A stretch of 64,000 bases of DNA from Paenibacillus rigui (GTDB lineage: Bacteria; Bacillota; Bacilli; Paenibacillales; NBRC-103111), in NCBI RefSeq assembly GCF_002234615.1, contig NZ_NMQW01000020.1, positions 62,001 to 126,000 on the forward strand. Direction: 5' to 3'. Position numbers and translations under genes: made by a program. Below, piece by piece: positions 52,478 to 62,297 of this stretch. The notes below the pieces were generated by a model. That model was not told the DNA's origin. It did not search any database and saw only the letters and a program-made list of their open reading frames with translations. How positions within the stretch are numbered: position 1 is the stretch's first letter; each line of letters begins with the position of its first letter.

Positions 52478-53398
52478 ATGAAAGCAAGCATGATGCTTCT
52501 CTTCCTTCTTATTCTCGTGGTATCCGGCCTTCCGGGGCTCCCATCCCTGCAAGCTCACGCGGCAGAAACGAGACAGGCCCGGGTTTTGGCATCTTCATTG
52601 ACAATTCGCTCCGATGCCAATCTGAATTCCCCCGTACTGGGCTCCTTGAAAAGGAACACCATTGTATCGGCTTCCGAAGAATCGTATGGGTGGGTCAAAA
52701 TTGCATCTGGCCGCACGACGGGTTGGGTGGCCGGTCATTATTTAGAAACATTAGGTACAGACACTGATACTCAGGACCGTCAGGCGCCCCTTCAGACAGA
52801 CAAGAAGTCTGCGGACAAGCCAGCCAAGTCAGCCGCCTCCAAATCCGAAAGGCCTCTCGCAGGAAAAGTGATCGTCATTGATCCGGGGCACGGAGGATCG
52901 GACACCGGGGGGATCGGCAAAAAATATGGAACTTACGAGAAAACCGTCAATTTAGCCACTTCGCGTTATGTCATGGATAAACTAAAGGAGGAGGGAGCTC
53001 AAGTGATCTTAACCCGAATCGATGATCGTACCAATCTTGAGCTATCTACCCGGGTAAGGATAAGCGAATCCCAAAAGGCTGATGCCTTTGTAAGTATTCA
53101 CTACAATGCTTCTCCAAAGCCTGTGAGCGGGACGTTGACCTTTTTTTATTCCAAGAGCAAGGATATGGGGCTAGCTTATAAAATTGAAGCGCAGCTTCGG
53201 AAAAATCTGGACTTAAAAAGCAACGGAATCTCGTACGGGGATTACCATGTGCTTCGCGAGAATAATAGACCTTCCGTCTTGGTAGAATTGGGGTTTTTGA
53301 CGAATGCGAGAGACGAATCATTGATTCGTACCGCAAATTATCAGATGAAAGCTGCCGCGGCTATCGTGGATGGACTCAAAGATTATTTTAAAGATTAA
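52478..53398 (+). CDS. Secreted N-acetylmuramoyl-L-alanine amidase with SH3 domain
   Basis: A 306-residue wall hydrolase. A signal peptide (residues 1-27, ending SLQAHA) is followed by an SH3b domain (about 30-90, SSLTIRSDANLNSPVLGSLK) and a Lys/Ser-rich linker. An Amidase_3 domain occupies 125-306. Zinc ligands are His in IDPGHGGSD, Glu in TYEKTVNLA and His in VSIHYNAS; the catalytic Glu is in LVELGFLTN. It cuts the bond between N-acetylmuramic acid and L-alanine. AAGAGGTGAC precedes ATG 52478. The 230 bases upstream hold no gene. Confidence 0.92.
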   Translation: MKASMMLLFLLILVVSGLPGLPSLQAHAAETRQARVLASSLTIRSDANLNSPVLGSLKRNTIVSASEESYGWVKIASGRTTGWVAGHYLETLGTDTDTQDRQAPLQTDKKSADKPAKSAASKSERPLAGKVIVIDPGHGGSDTGGIGKKYGTYEKTVNLATSRYVMDKLKEEGAQVILTRIDDRTNLELSTRVRISESQKADAFVSIHYNASPKPVSGTLTFFYSKSKDMGLAYKIEAQLRKNLDLKSNGISYGDYHVLRENNRPSVLVELGFLTNARDESLIRTANYQMKAAAAIVDGLKDYFKD

Positions 53399-53420
53399 GC
53401 CGGTGTACATAGCGTCAACA

Positions 53421-53467
53421 AAAATCCTTCTTCTGTTCTCCTAAGGGAACCGGAGGAAGGATTTTTT
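53421..53467 (+). terminator. Rho-independent terminator
   Basis: AAAATCCTTC and GAAGGATTTT pair perfectly and are followed by T residues. Confidence 0.88.
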
Positions 53468-53538
53468 GCCATTTTAGACAAAGGTCGCTTATGGATTGGC
53501 TTCCGCCGGTTAACGATGGGTTTCTTCCTTATGTCGAT

Positions 53539-53554
53539 AGTGACACATATCACT
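53539..53554 (+). promoter_or_regulatory. FNR-like box upstream of mobA-like gene
   Basis: AGTGACACATATCACT is a perfect palindrome of the FNR layout (GTGA-N6-TCAC core). A TATGGT at 53571 is the only -10-like element and is five bases closer than at the other sites, so activation here is less certain. Confidence 0.45.
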
Positions 53555-53653
53555 GTCTGCGCTTACGGATTATGGTGAAATGAATACATAACCACAAGCT
53601 TGATTTATAAGGGACACAGCTGAACGACAGAAACCAGAAAGGAAGGGATTTAT

Positions 53654-54280
53654 ATGATGTCCGGTCTGATTTTGGCAGGGGGACGAAACCGGGGGATGAA
53701 TGGGGTTCATAAAGCCTTTCTTGTTCTTGACCATGTCACGTTCATCGAACGGCAAATCAGTGAGATGAGAAAATGCTGCAGCGATATAACTATCGTTACG
53801 AATGACCCGATGCCTTTTTTGAAAGCGGTAGATCGCGCAGTACGGGTCATTACGGACTATTTCCCCGGAGGCGGAGCGCTTAGCGGTATGCATGCAGGTC
53901 TGACATTAGCAAAGCAAACAAATGTGTGGGTTGCTGATTGCGGCATGCCCTTTATATCAGCCAAAGCCGCGAAGCTGCTGTTGGATAGCAAGAAGGAAGG
54001 CTTGGATGCGGTCATTCCTTGGATAGAGGAGAGGGCTCATCCGCTACACGGTGTATACGATCGGAGCTGCGCGGCGGTCATTGGAAGCATGGTGGAGCAG
54101 GGTAAAGCCAGCTTCCCGGCCTTGTTGGAGCAATTGTCGTGGGTGAAGCTCCCGGAATCGGTCTTTGAGGAAAAAGGCATCGATAGCCGGTTTGTCAAGG
54201 CAATCAAAACAAAGGAGGACTATGAGGCGCTGCTCGCCTGGCATGAATCGTTGAAAATGAATTATATGAACGGCATGTAG
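53654..54280 (+). CDS. mobA: MobA-like molybdenum cofactor nucleotidyltransferase
   Basis: A 208-residue protein of the MobA/NTP-transferase family, which adds GMP (or another NMP) to molybdopterin. The nucleotide-binding loop reads LAGGRNRGMNGVHKAFL, a variant of LAGGxSxRMGxDKAxL that keeps the lysine. FPGGGALSGMHAGL and VWVADCGMPFIS are the other family segments; the Asp of the metal site is present but has an extra Gly after DC. No other molybdopterin gene is in the window. GAAAGGAAGGG precedes ATG 53654. Confidence 0.78.
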   Translation: MMSGLILAGGRNRGMNGVHKAFLVLDHVTFIERQISEMRKCCSDITIVTNDPMPFLKAVDRAVRVITDYFPGGGALSGMHAGLTLAKQTNVWVADCGMPFISAKAAKLLLDSKKEGLDAVIPWIEERAHPLHGVYDRSCAAVIGSMVEQGKASFPALLEQLSWVKLPESVFEEKGIDSRFVKAIKTKEDYEALLAWHESLKMNYMNGM

Positions 54281-54323
54281 TGTGATGTGGATCATAGCAG
54301 CTGGCTTGTGAAAAAGGTAACAT
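54281..54323 (+). promoter_or_regulatory. FNR-type class II promoter of pflB
   Basis: TGTGATGTGGATCATA (54281-54296) has one mismatch to TGTGA-N6-TCACA, and the TAACAT -10 box starts at 54318, 29.5 bases from the centre. The box starts directly after the mobA-like stop codon. It fits anaerobic activation of pflBA. Confidence 0.7.
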
Positions 54324-54376
54324 GTGCTTGTGGAACCAATATATGCTTATCAACCACTTTCTGGAGGTGCTTACCT

Positions 54377-56647
54377 ATGGTTATGAAAGAATCGGATATT
54401 CGGAACAAGCCGGAGGTCACAGATGCCTGGCGTACATTTAAACCGGGTGCCTGGCAGAAACGAATCGACTTGAACTCATTTATTGAGCGTAATATTTCTC
54501 CGTATGAAGGGAATGAAGCTTTCCTGGCGGGACCAACGGAAGCGACGAAGGAGCTTTGGCAGCAGGTGAGCGCATTGCTTCGCGAAGAGAGAGAGAAAGG
54601 CGGCGTTCTAGATGTTGATGTAAACTCGGTGTCCACTATTAATTCTCATGGTCCCGGATACATCGATGCATCGAAGGAAGCCATTTTCGGATTGCAGACG
54701 GATGCGCCTTTGAAACGCTCCATTCAACCGTTCGGCGGAATCCGAATGGCCGTTGATGCTTGCGAGGCTTACGGCTACAAGCTGCCACCCGACATGGAGC
54801 GGCTGTTTACGGAAATCCGCAAAACACATAACCAAGGTGTGTTTGACGCTTACACCACTGAAATGCGGTTAGCCCGTAAGGCCGGTATTATTACCGGACT
54901 TCCCGATGCTTATGGCCGCGGGCGGATTATCGGGGACTACCGGCGGGTTGCTCTTTACGGAGTTAACCGTTTAATAGCGGATAAAAAGCGGGATCTTCTT
55001 CAGCTTGAAGTGGATTCCATGACCGAAGAGGTGATTCGCGCACGCGAGGAAGCCTCGGAGCAAATCCGCAGTCTCGAGGAATTGAAACGGATGGCGTTAT
55101 CGTACGGCTTTGATCTATCCGAACCGGCCGTCAATGCAAAGCAGGCGGTTCAATGGCTGTACTTCGCTTACCTCGCGGCGATCAAAGAGCAGAACGGCGC
55201 GGCGATGAGCTTGGGACGCGTTTCAAGCTTCCTAGATATTTATATTGAGCGTGACTTGGCTGAAGGAACCTTAACGGAGTCTGAAGCACAGGAAATTATT
55301 GACCACTTTGTGATGAAGCTGCGGATCGTGAAGTTTTTGCGGACACCGGATTACAACGAGCTGTTCAGCGGAGATCCGACATGGGTGACGGAATCGGTCG
55401 GCGGTATGGGATTGAATGGACAAACACGCGTTACGCGCAGCTCCATGCGGTTCCTGCATACGCTATACAACCTCGGTCCGGCACCGGAGCCGAATTTAAC
55501 GATTCTTTGGTCTACGGCGCTGCCGGAGCCGTTCAAGAAATATTGTGCAAAGGTGTCCATTGAAACCAGCTCGATTCAATACGAGAACGACGATTTGATG
55601 CGTCCTTACTTCGGTGATGATTACGGCATTGCCTGCTGCGTATCCGCGATGCGGATCGGAAAGCAGATGCAATTTTTCGGTGCCCGGGCCAACCTGGCCA
55701 AGGCCTTGTTATATGCGATTAACGGAGGCGTGGATGAGAAGCTGGGCATTCAGGTGGGGCCTCAGCTATCTCCGATCACTTCAGAGGTGCTGGATTATGC
55801 CGAGGTGAAGGGGAAATTCGAGCAAGTCCAGGATTGGCTCGCGCGTCTCTACATGAACACCCTCAACGTCATTCATTATATGCATGATAAATACAGCTAC
55901 GAGCGTATCGAGATGGCATTGCATGACCGCGACATTTTGCGTACGATGGCTTGCGGTATCGCCGGTTTGTCCGTCGTTGCCGATAGCTTGAGCGCCATTA
56001 AATACGCGAAAGTACGCCCGATCCGCAATGCGAAAGGGATTGCCGTCGACTTCGAGATCGAAGGAGAATACCCGCAGTACGGCAACAACGATGACCTTGT
56101 CGATAGCTTGGCAGTGGAGCTTGCGGAATCGTTCATGAACAAGCTGCGCAAGCACAAAGCCTACCGGGGAGCGCTGCCGACGATGTCGGTTCTGACCATC
56201 ACGTCCAATGTGGTCTACGGCAAAAAAACCGGCAGTACGCCGGACGGCCGTAAAGCCGGGGAGCCCTTCGCACCGGGAGCCAATCCGATGCACGGCAGAG
56301 ACCGCAAAGGCGCACTTGCATCGCTCGCATCGGTAGCGAAAATTCCATACGAGCACAGTCTGGATGGGATCTCCAACACCTTTACGATGGTTCCGAAGGC
56401 GCTGGGCAAAGAACAGCAGGTAAGAATCAACAACCTCGTTTCCTTGCTGGACGGCTACTCGGTGAGCGGAGGACATCATCTGAACGTCAATGTGTTCGAG
56501 CGGGAGCAGTTGCTGGATGCAATGGAGCATCCGGAAAACTATCCTCAGCTGACGATTCGTGTATCGGGTTACGCTGTCAACTTTATCAAATTGACCCGGG
56601 AACAGCAGCTTGATGTGATCAACCGCACGTTCCACGGAGCCATCTAG
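54377..56647 (+). CDS. pflB: Pyruvate formate-lyase
   Basis: A 756-residue glycyl radical enzyme that splits pyruvate with CoA to acetyl-CoA and formate under anaerobic conditions. The active-site pair is Cys420-Cys421 ([12 protein letters not shown]), matching E. coli Cys418-Cys419. The radical glycine is Gly731 in RVSGYAVNF, 25 residues from the end as in E. coli. The length agrees with the family (about 750-760). GGAGGTGC precedes ATG 54377; an open frame further upstream lies in the promoter region. The activating enzyme gene follows, and the FNR-type promoter is at 54281. Confidence 0.96.
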   Translation: MVMKESDIRNKPEVTDAWRTFKPGAWQKRIDLNSFIERNISPYEGNEAFLAGPTEATKELWQQVSALLREEREKGGVLDVDVNSVSTINSHGPGYIDASKEAIFGLQTDAPLKRSIQPFGGIRMAVDACEAYGYKLPPDMERLFTEIRKTHNQGVFDAYTTEMRLARKAGIITGLPDAYGRGRIIGDYRRVALYGVNRLIADKKRDLLQLEVDSMTEEVIRAREEASEQIRSLEELKRMALSYGFDLSEPAVNAKQAVQWLYFAYLAAIKEQNGAAMSLGRVSSFLDIYIERDLAEGTLTESEAQEIIDHFVMKLRIVKFLRTPDYNELFSGDPTWVTESVGGMGLNGQTRVTRSSMRFLHTLYNLGPAPEPNLTILWSTALPEPFKKYCAKVSIETSSIQYENDDLMRPYFGDDYGIACCVSAMRIGKQMQFFGARANLAKALLYAINGGVDEKLGIQVGPQLSPITSEVLDYAEVKGKFEQVQDWLARLYMNTLNVIHYMHDKYSYERIEMALHDRDILRTMACGIAGLSVVADSLSAIKYAKVRPIRNAKGIAVDFEIEGEYPQYGNNDDLVDSLAVELAESFMNKLRKHKAYRGALPTMSVLTITSNVVYGKKTGSTPDGRKAGEPFAPGANPMHGRDRKGALASLASVAKIPYEHSLDGISNTFTMVPKALGKEQQVRINNLVSLLDGYSVSGGHHLNVNVFEREQLLDAMEHPENYPQLTIRVSGYAVNFIKLTREQQLDVINRTFHGAI

Positions 56648-56677
56648 ACCGACACACAAGAGAGGGGCGTGGCCCGC

Positions 56678-57439
56678 ATGAAAGGCCGGATTCATTCATT
56701 AGAAACGTTCGGAACGGTGGACGGACCGGGCATCCGCTTCGTTCTGTTTATGCAGGGCTGCGCGCTGCAATGCCAATTTTGCCATAACCCCGATACATGG
56801 GATACAGCTGGAGGAAAGCAGGTCACAGTAGACGAGATCGTCAAGGAGCTGGAGCCTTATCTCGAATATTACCGCAGATCCGGAGGCGGGATCACGGTCA
56901 CAGGCGGGGAGCCCACCCTTCAAGCAGGCTTCGTAGCCCAGCTGTTCCAGGAATGCAAGCGGCGCTATGGGCTGCATACGACGCTGGACACCTCCGGGTT
57001 TTGCGACCCGGAGCATGTGGCTGAGCTCATCGACGCCACCGATCTTGTATTGCTGGACTTGAAGCAGATGAACAATGCAAAGCATGAAGCATTAACCAGC
57101 CAGCCTAACGAGCGGATTCACCGCTTTGCGAACGAATTGTCTGAGCTTGGAAAGCCGGTCTGGATACGCCATGTGCTGATTCCTGGCCTGACGGACAGCT
57201 TTGAAGATTTATATGCGCTGGGAGCCTTCATAGGCAAGCTGCAGAATGTGCAAAAGGTAGAGCTGCTGCCATATCACCGCATGGGGGTTTACAAATGGCA
57301 GCAGCTGAATAAAAAGTACCCGTTGGAGGGAGTGCCTGTACCGTCCGAGCACGAGGTGGAACGAGCCTGGACCATCGTGCAAACGGGTATAGCCGCTTCT
57401 TCCCGCGGCCGTGATATCCGCATAAATCAATCGAATTAA
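56678..57439 (+). CDS. pflA: Pyruvate formate-lyase activating enzyme
   Basis: A 253-residue radical SAM enzyme that makes the glycyl radical in PflB. The iron-sulfur motif is CALQCQFCHNPDTW (CxxxCxxC), followed by GGGITVTGGEPTLQ for SAM binding and LLDLKQMN. ATG 56678 has GAGGGG upstream at ten bases; a GTG three codons earlier is too close to that site. It lies 30 bases after pflB in one operon. Confidence 0.95.
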   Translation: MKGRIHSLETFGTVDGPGIRFVLFMQGCALQCQFCHNPDTWDTAGGKQVTVDEIVKELEPYLEYYRRSGGGITVTGGEPTLQAGFVAQLFQECKRRYGLHTTLDTSGFCDPEHVAELIDATDLVLLDLKQMNNAKHEALTSQPNERIHRFANELSELGKPVWIRHVLIPGLTDSFEDLYALGAFIGKLQNVQKVELLPYHRMGVYKWQQLNKKYPLEGVPVPSEHEVERAWTIVQTGIAASSRGRDIRINQSN

Positions 57440-57464
57440 CGTGAGTCAGGAGTTGAAGAGATCA

Positions 57465-57995
57465 ATGGACGACATAAACTCAAAACAAGCTCAAGCTGCG
57501 AATCTCATCCGTGCCTTCCATCGTTTAAAGAGTGAGCACCACTGTTTATATGACGCAATCCATCAAGTCGAGGCCAGGGCTAAGAGCTTGAATAAGATGA
57601 CGCAGTTAACGGAATATCTCGGTCAGCTGTCCGAGCTCCGCACAGAAGCGTTAAGCCTGACACGGAAGCTCGAGCATCATGCCCATTGGGAAGATAACGA
57701 GCTGTTCCCTCAGCTATCCGTTTATTTCCAGCTGCCGGATCGGCCGGATGTCACCACTTCACTCTGGATGCTGGAGCATGAGCATGAACTGGCTGACCTG
57801 TTCTTCGGGTATTTCCTGAACGAAGCGGACGCCTGCCTCACCCAGCAAAAACGCGCTTCCTGCTCAAGCTTGACCGACCAGCTGCTGCAGGCTTGCCGCT
57901 TGGTGAAAGAGCATCTTCAGACCGAGGAAGAGACCGTGCTCCCTTTGGAGGCCGAGCTCTTGACGAGGACAGACCAGGGTGTGGCATTACAATGA
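57465..57995 (+). CDS. Hemerythrin-like protein, first copy
   Basis: A 176-residue helical protein with hemerythrin-type ligands: EHHCLYDAI, then LEHHAHWEDNELFPQL and MLEHEHELADLF, and a last VKEHLQTEEETVLP. These His and Glu residues can hold a non-heme di-iron centre that binds oxygen or nitric oxide. It is in the pflBA operon, so it may protect the oxygen-labile glycyl radical; that is inference. ATG 57465 has AGGAG upstream. It is similar to the protein at 61722, sharing the LxxEHxLLxxxLxxLxE plan. Confidence 0.8.
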   Translation: MDDINSKQAQAANLIRAFHRLKSEHHCLYDAIHQVEARAKSLNKMTQLTEYLGQLSELRTEALSLTRKLEHHAHWEDNELFPQLSVYFQLPDRPDVTTSLWMLEHEHELADLFFGYFLNEADACLTQQKRASCSSLTDQLLQACRLVKEHLQTEEETVLPLEAELLTRTDQGVALQ

Positions 57996-58012
57996 TCGGT
58001 GTCATCTGATTG

Positions 58013-58066
58013 GAAAAGGCTTGGTATCCGGTTGCTGCTTTCATCCATGGATACTGGGCTTTTTTC
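58013..58066 (+). terminator. Rho-independent terminator
   Basis: GCTTGGTATCC and GGATACTGGGC pair with G-U pairs and are followed by TTTTTT. It ends the pfl operon. Confidence 0.8.
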
Positions 58067-58212
58067 GTACGTTGATCAGGCTATTTGCGGTTTCGATCAC
58101 ACCGGCGTAGGGAGTTTCCCCCTCCAAAGATCAGTGTAACTCCCGATAGTAAAAAAAACCAATTCATCCTATGATGAATATAACGAAATTGATTTTGAAG
58201 GGGGACGCGGAC

Positions 58213-58923
58213 ATGGCGGCTGCGGTTCAAGTATCAGGCGGGATATTGAATATTATTTCTATGGAAAGCTTCGAAAAGCTGCAAAGCATCATGTATATAA
58301 AGCATGCGGAAAAAGGATCTTATTTATTTTGGGAGGGGGATGCGGCTGACAAACTGTACTACATCATGAGCGGAAGAGTTCGGACGACCAAATCCTCGGA
58401 CAGCGGAAGAAGTCTGACGATGTATCTCCATCAAAAGGGGGATTTGATCGGGCAGATGGATCCGTTTCAGGATTCTGTCCATACGTTCAGTGCGGAAGTT
58501 TCGGAGGACTGTAAAATCGGCATCATCCAACGCAAAGATCTGGAAGCCCTGCTCTGGCAGCATGGCGACCTGGCCGTTGAATTTATGAAGTGGATGGGGC
58601 TTATGCACCGTCTGACGCAAACCAAATTTCGGGATTTAATGATGTACGGCAAACCGGGAGCGCTCTGCTCGCTGATTATTCGCCTTTGCAATTCGTACGG
58701 TCAGGTTAAAGAGGGGCATACGTATGTCGATCTCAAAATAAACAATTCCGAAATGGCGGATATGATCGGAGCCACAAGGGAAAGTGTCAACCGGATGCTT
58801 AGCGACTTAAGGAAGGATGACATTATCGACTATCAGGACGGCCATATTGTCGTGAAGGATTTGAATTATTTGCGGGATATTTGCCATTGTGAAAATTGTC
58901 CGAAGGAAATTTGCCGGATGTAG
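58213..58923 (+). CDS. fnr: FNR-type oxygen-sensing transcriptional activator
   Basis: A 236-residue Crp/Fnr regulator. The beta-roll runs over residues about 20-120, followed by the dimer helix and an HTH ([30 protein letters not shown]). Four cysteines cluster at the extreme C-terminus ([11 protein letters not shown]). B. subtilis Fnr likewise carries its 4Fe-4S ligands at the C-terminus, unlike E. coli. TGTGA-type boxes in this window are its likely targets. ATG 58213 has AAGGGGG upstream; ATG 58171 and 58174 lack a site. Confidence 0.88.
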   Translation: MAAAVQVSGGILNIISMESFEKLQSIMYIKHAEKGSYLFWEGDAADKLYYIMSGRVRTTKSSDSGRSLTMYLHQKGDLIGQMDPFQDSVHTFSAEVSEDCKIGIIQRKDLEALLWQHGDLAVEFMKWMGLMHRLTQTKFRDLMMYGKPGALCSLIIRLCNSYGQVKEGHTYVDLKINNSEMADMIGATRESVNRMLSDLRKDDIIDYQDGHIVVKDLNYLRDICHCENCPKEICRM

Positions 58924-58970
58924 CTGTCCGGCTTCGCTTTAATGTACATTGTCAGCGTGGGGGTTATGAA

Positions 58971-60242
58971 ATGTCGTTAGGTTTAATTAAGAAAATGGTC
59001 ATCGGCGTAACGGGTGTATCGGCAATAACTTATGGCACCAGTGCCTTTTTCATTTTTGTCCTCAAGGATACCTTCGCGGGCTTCCTGCCGGACTGGTTGT
59101 TTATTACGGTTACGCTGGGTATGGGGATCTTCTGGACGGGATTGCTTGGTTGGCTTATGGCACGCTGGATCGTGAAGCCGCTGCTGCTGATTACGGCGGT
59201 TGCGAATGAAGCTGCCGCCGGCAATTTGAAGCTGGCGATTTCCGAGCACCGTTCCAAGGATGAACTCGGCATTTTGAACAAATCGTTTCGATTTATGGTG
59301 GAGCAGCTGAAGAAAATCATACAGGACATTACCCAGAATGCAGCCGCGGCGAGCCAAAGCTCTGCCGCTCTAAGCGATGCGATCTTTCAGGCAACGAATC
59401 AAGCGGAGCGGATTTCTATGCTGGCAGGACAGATAGCCTCGGGCGCGGAACGTCAGAAGGCCGAGTCGCTGGAAGCCTTCCAGGCGATGGAGCAAGTCAC
59501 ACAGGCCGCGACGGAGGTAAGCGAACAGGCGGAACAAACCCGTTCGAGCTCCTCGCAAATGGTCAGAACCATTGAGGAAAGCAGTCAAATTGTCCGCTCC
59601 TTGGTACATAACATGCTCAAATTATCCGAGTCGGGCGGGGAGACCATCGAGGTCGCAGCCCAGCTGGAGGCTTTTGCAAAGGAAATTGGGACGGTTACCC
59701 AGTTGGTAGGTGAAATTGCCGCTCAAACGCATCTGCTTGCGTTGAATGCCAGCATCGAAGCGGCCAGAGCAGGTGAAGAGGGGCGCGGGTTCTCTGTTGT
59801 CGCCCTGGAAATCCGAAAGCTGGCCGAGCAAAGCTCGAGATCCGTACAGGACATCGATCAGCTCATTGGGCAGGTTCAAGGAAAAGTGGCTGATGTGGTA
59901 GAACGGCTGATGCAGCAAGGAGAGGTCATGCACCGCGAGGCGTCCAAGGGGGAGCAGACGGAACAAGCTCTTCAAGCGATAAGCAGCAGCGCTCGTGAGA
60001 CGGAAGGGGCGGTCTGGCGAATCGTTCAAACCATTGAGCAGCAAACAGAGATTATTCAGCAGGCCGAACAGAAGCAGCGGATTATTGATAACATTTCGCA
60101 CGATATTTTACAATCTGCACGTCAGGCAGCTGATTCAACGCAGGAGCAAAGTGCTGTCATGCAGGAGATCGCATCCTCCTCCGAAATGCTGCAGCATCAG
60201 TCCGATGTATTGATGGAGAAGACGACCGTATTTCGTACGTAA
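58971..60242 (+). CDS. Methyl-accepting chemotaxis protein without a large sensor domain
   Basis: A 423-residue receptor. Two membrane helices (about 5-30 and 40-65) are joined by a loop of about ten residues, followed by HAMP (about 63-118) and the signalling domain with the conserved hairpin tip [38 protein letters not shown]. There is no room for an external ligand domain, so it may sense membrane energy or a redox partner. Its place between fnr and fermentation genes suggests energy taxis. GGGGG precedes ATG 58971. Confidence 0.85.
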   Translation: MSLGLIKKMVIGVTGVSAITYGTSAFFIFVLKDTFAGFLPDWLFITVTLGMGIFWTGLLGWLMARWIVKPLLLITAVANEAAAGNLKLAISEHRSKDELGILNKSFRFMVEQLKKIIQDITQNAAAASQSSAALSDAIFQATNQAERISMLAGQIASGAERQKAESLEAFQAMEQVTQAATEVSEQAEQTRSSSSQMVRTIEESSQIVRSLVHNMLKLSESGGETIEVAAQLEAFAKEIGTVTQLVGEIAAQTHLLALNASIEAARAGEEGRGFSVVALEIRKLAEQSSRSVQDIDQLIGQVQGKVADVVERLMQQGEVMHREASKGEQTEQALQAISSSARETEGAVWRIVQTIEQQTEIIQQAEQKQRIIDNISHDILQSARQAADSTQEQSAVMQEIASSSEMLQHQSDVLMEKTTVFRT

Positions 60243-60291
60243 TGGAATTTATAGTGAATAGCGAAGGCTAACCAAATCAGGAGGTGTCGTT

Positions 60292-61569
60292 ATGCAATTT
60301 GAGCTTGTACATCCTGCCGATCAAATCTTGATGATCATGGAACGAATTTATGGGTATGGCATGACCACGACTTCCGGAGGGAATCTCTCTATTTTGGACG
60401 AGAACGGAGATATTTGGATCACGCCTGCCGGAGTCGATAAGGGGTCGCTAAACCGGAACGATATGGTTTGCGTCAAGCCGGACGGGCAAATTATAGGCAA
60501 TCACAAGCCATCGAGCGAATACCCTTTCCACGAGCTGATTTATCGAAAACGACCGGACATCAAGGCTGTAGTTCATGCCCATCCGCCTGCGCTTGTAGCC
60601 TTCAGCATTGTAAGAAAAATACCGAATCTGCACTTGCTTCCAAATGATCATCTCATCTGCGGCGAAGTGGGAATGGCGGAATATGCGCTCCCTGGCAGTA
60701 CACAGCTGGGTGAAAATATTGCGTCCGTATTCGAGCAGGGCGCGACAACGGTCATGCTGGAAAACCATGGGGTAGTTATCGGGGGAACCGATTTATTCGA
60801 AGCCTTCAAAGCATTCGAAACGCTTGAGTTTTGTGCGAGGCTGGAAATCAAAGCGAAGCGAATCGGCCATCCGGTATCGCTCACTCCGGAGAGGCTCACC
60901 GCGAAGCCCAATGCCCTGATGGACGAGTTCATTCCAGAAGGGTACAGCACGAAGGAGAGAGGCATCCGGGCGGAGATGTGCAAATTCATCCAGCGGGCTT
61001 ATGACCAGAAGCTGTTTACGAGCACCCAAGGCACGTTCTCCCAAAGAATCGATAAGGACTCTTTCGTAATTACCCCATTTGATAAGGACCGGAAATATAT
61101 ATCGCCGGAGGATCTGGTCCGGATCGAGCATGGTCGTAAGGAAGCGGGCAAGACACCGAGCCGTTCTGTCCGCTTGCACGAATTCATCTATGCCAAGCAG
61201 CCGCATGTCGAATCCATTATTATTGCCCACCCACCCAACATTATGGCGTTTGCGGTGACCGAATGCTCGTTTGATTCCAAAACGATTCCGGAAAGCTATA
61301 TTTTATTAAGAAATATACCGAAGCTGCCTTATGGTGCAGCCGTTCTGACACCGGAAACAACAGCCGAAGGATTTACCAAAGAGACACCTATCGCCATTGT
61401 GGAGAACGATTGTGTGATTGCTACAGGCAACAGCCTGCTAAACGCCTTTGACCGGCTGGAGGTAGCGGAATATAGCGCCAAGGCCGTAATTTCCACCAGA
61501 TCGCTGGGGGATATTGTTTCGATGGATGCAACGAAGATTAAGGAAATTGATGTCGCCTTTAAGCTGTAG
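60292..61569 (+). CDS. Tandem class II aldolase/adducin-domain protein
   Basis: A 425-residue protein with two class II aldolase domains. The first (about residues 5-200) has the full site: SGGNLS, catalytic Glu in SSEYPFHELIY, zinc His in HAHPP and ENHGVV. The second (about 225-415) keeps TQGTFSQRI, HEFIY and IIAHPPN. It has lost the catalytic Glu (SVRLHEF), the first zinc His (IAH instead of HAH) and the last (ENDCVI), so it should be inactive. The substrate may be a phosphorylated deoxysugar, as for FucA or AraD, but no such pathway is nearby. AGGAGGTG precedes ATG 60292. Confidence 0.82.
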   Translation: MQFELVHPADQILMIMERIYGYGMTTTSGGNLSILDENGDIWITPAGVDKGSLNRNDMVCVKPDGQIIGNHKPSSEYPFHELIYRKRPDIKAVVHAHPPALVAFSIVRKIPNLHLLPNDHLICGEVGMAEYALPGSTQLGENIASVFEQGATTVMLENHGVVIGGTDLFEAFKAFETLEFCARLEIKAKRIGHPVSLTPERLTAKPNALMDEFIPEGYSTKERGIRAEMCKFIQRAYDQKLFTSTQGTFSQRIDKDSFVITPFDKDRKYISPEDLVRIEHGRKEAGKTPSRSVRLHEFIYAKQPHVESIIIAHPPNIMAFAVTECSFDSKTIPESYILLRNIPKLPYGAAVLTPETTAEGFTKETPIAIVENDCVIATGNSLLNAFDRLEVAEYSAKAVISTRSLGDIVSMDATKIKEIDVAFKL

Positions 61570-61587
61570 CAGAAGGGAATAGTGAAG

Positions 61588-61625
61588 AGCGGGACGACTC
61601 TGGAAGGAGCGTCTCGTTTTTTTTC
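61588..61625 (+). terminator. Rho-independent terminator
   Basis: CGGGACG and CGTCTCG pair (one G-U) and are followed by eight T residues. Confidence 0.82.
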
Positions 61626-61631
61626 TTCGAT

Positions 61632-61674
61632 TGTGATTAATTTCACATGAAAGTGGTGCATGATCCTTTATACT
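61632..61674 (+). promoter_or_regulatory. FNR-type class II promoter of the second hemerythrin gene
   Basis: TGTGATTAATTTCACA (61632-61647) is a perfect TGTGA-N6-TCACA site. The TATACT -10 box begins at 61669, 29.5 bases after its centre. Confidence 0.78.
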
Positions 61675-61721
61675 TGCATCATAGAGAGGCAGCAAGCCTT
61701 ATCCAACTGGAGGGATCCCCT

Positions 61722-62240
61722 ATGAACCAACACATTCCTATGAACACACTGTTTAAATCGATCGGTCACCCTTTGTATGAATTGAATGAAGCGGTTCAAA
61801 AGCTTGAAGACGAACACACTTTGCTGCAGGAGGGCTTGACCGAATTATACGAGGCCGCGGAAGCCATCGGCCGGGATGAGGATATTGTGAATTGGGTGGA
61901 GGCGCTTCGGGAAGTAAAACGGAAGGCGGCATCGTTTCAAAAAGAGCTGGAAGCCCATTCGACATGGGAGGAGGAGATCATGTTTCCGATGATTGCCTGG
62001 TACTTCAATGAGGAGCTGGAGCAATTTACCTTGATGGAGCAAGAGCATGAGCTGGCCGAGCAATTTATTCATGCCTTCCTCGAAGCGGTTGACGGGATCG
62101 TGAAGCCTGTATTTCGTGAGGAAGCCCGGCTGATGGCATCCTATTTGCTTCAAGCCTATCCTATTCTGAACCATCATTTCCGCAAGGAGCAGGAAATTAT
62201 TACTGCGATGGCAGATCGCTCAAATGCCTATGGTTATTAA
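61722..62240 (+). CDS. Hemerythrin-like protein, second copy
   Basis: A 172-residue helical protein with EDEHTLLQEGL, LEAHSTWEEEIMFPMI, LMEQEHELAEQF and a late NHHFRKEQEIITAM: the His and Glu pattern of a di-iron hemerythrin. ATG 61722 has GGAGGG upstream and fits the FNR-type promoter at 61632, which would overlap any longer reading. The focA gene follows 57 bases downstream. It probably handles oxygen or nitric oxide when cells shift to anaerobic life; that is inferred. Confidence 0.8.
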   Translation: MNQHIPMNTLFKSIGHPLYELNEAVQKLEDEHTLLQEGLTELYEAAEAIGRDEDIVNWVEALREVKRKAASFQKELEAHSTWEEEIMFPMIAWYFNEELEQFTLMEQEHELAEQFIHAFLEAVDGIVKPVFREEARLMASYLLQAYPILNHHFRKEQEIITAMADRSNAYGY

Positions 62241-62297
62241 GCTGCTTTGCAGATTAAGGGAGAAGCTGACAAGTTGAGAAAAAAGGGGGGAGGCCCC

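Noticed and set aside
55781-56695. Long open frame on the minus strand opposite pflB and pflA (304 codons)
   Set aside because: It lies entirely over strongly conserved pflB and pflA coding sequence, has no ribosome binding site and reads like the complement of another frame.
58086-58101. FNR box upstream of fnr (TGCGG-N6-TCACA)
   Set aside because: The left half matches poorly and no -10 box lies at the distance seen in the other sites.
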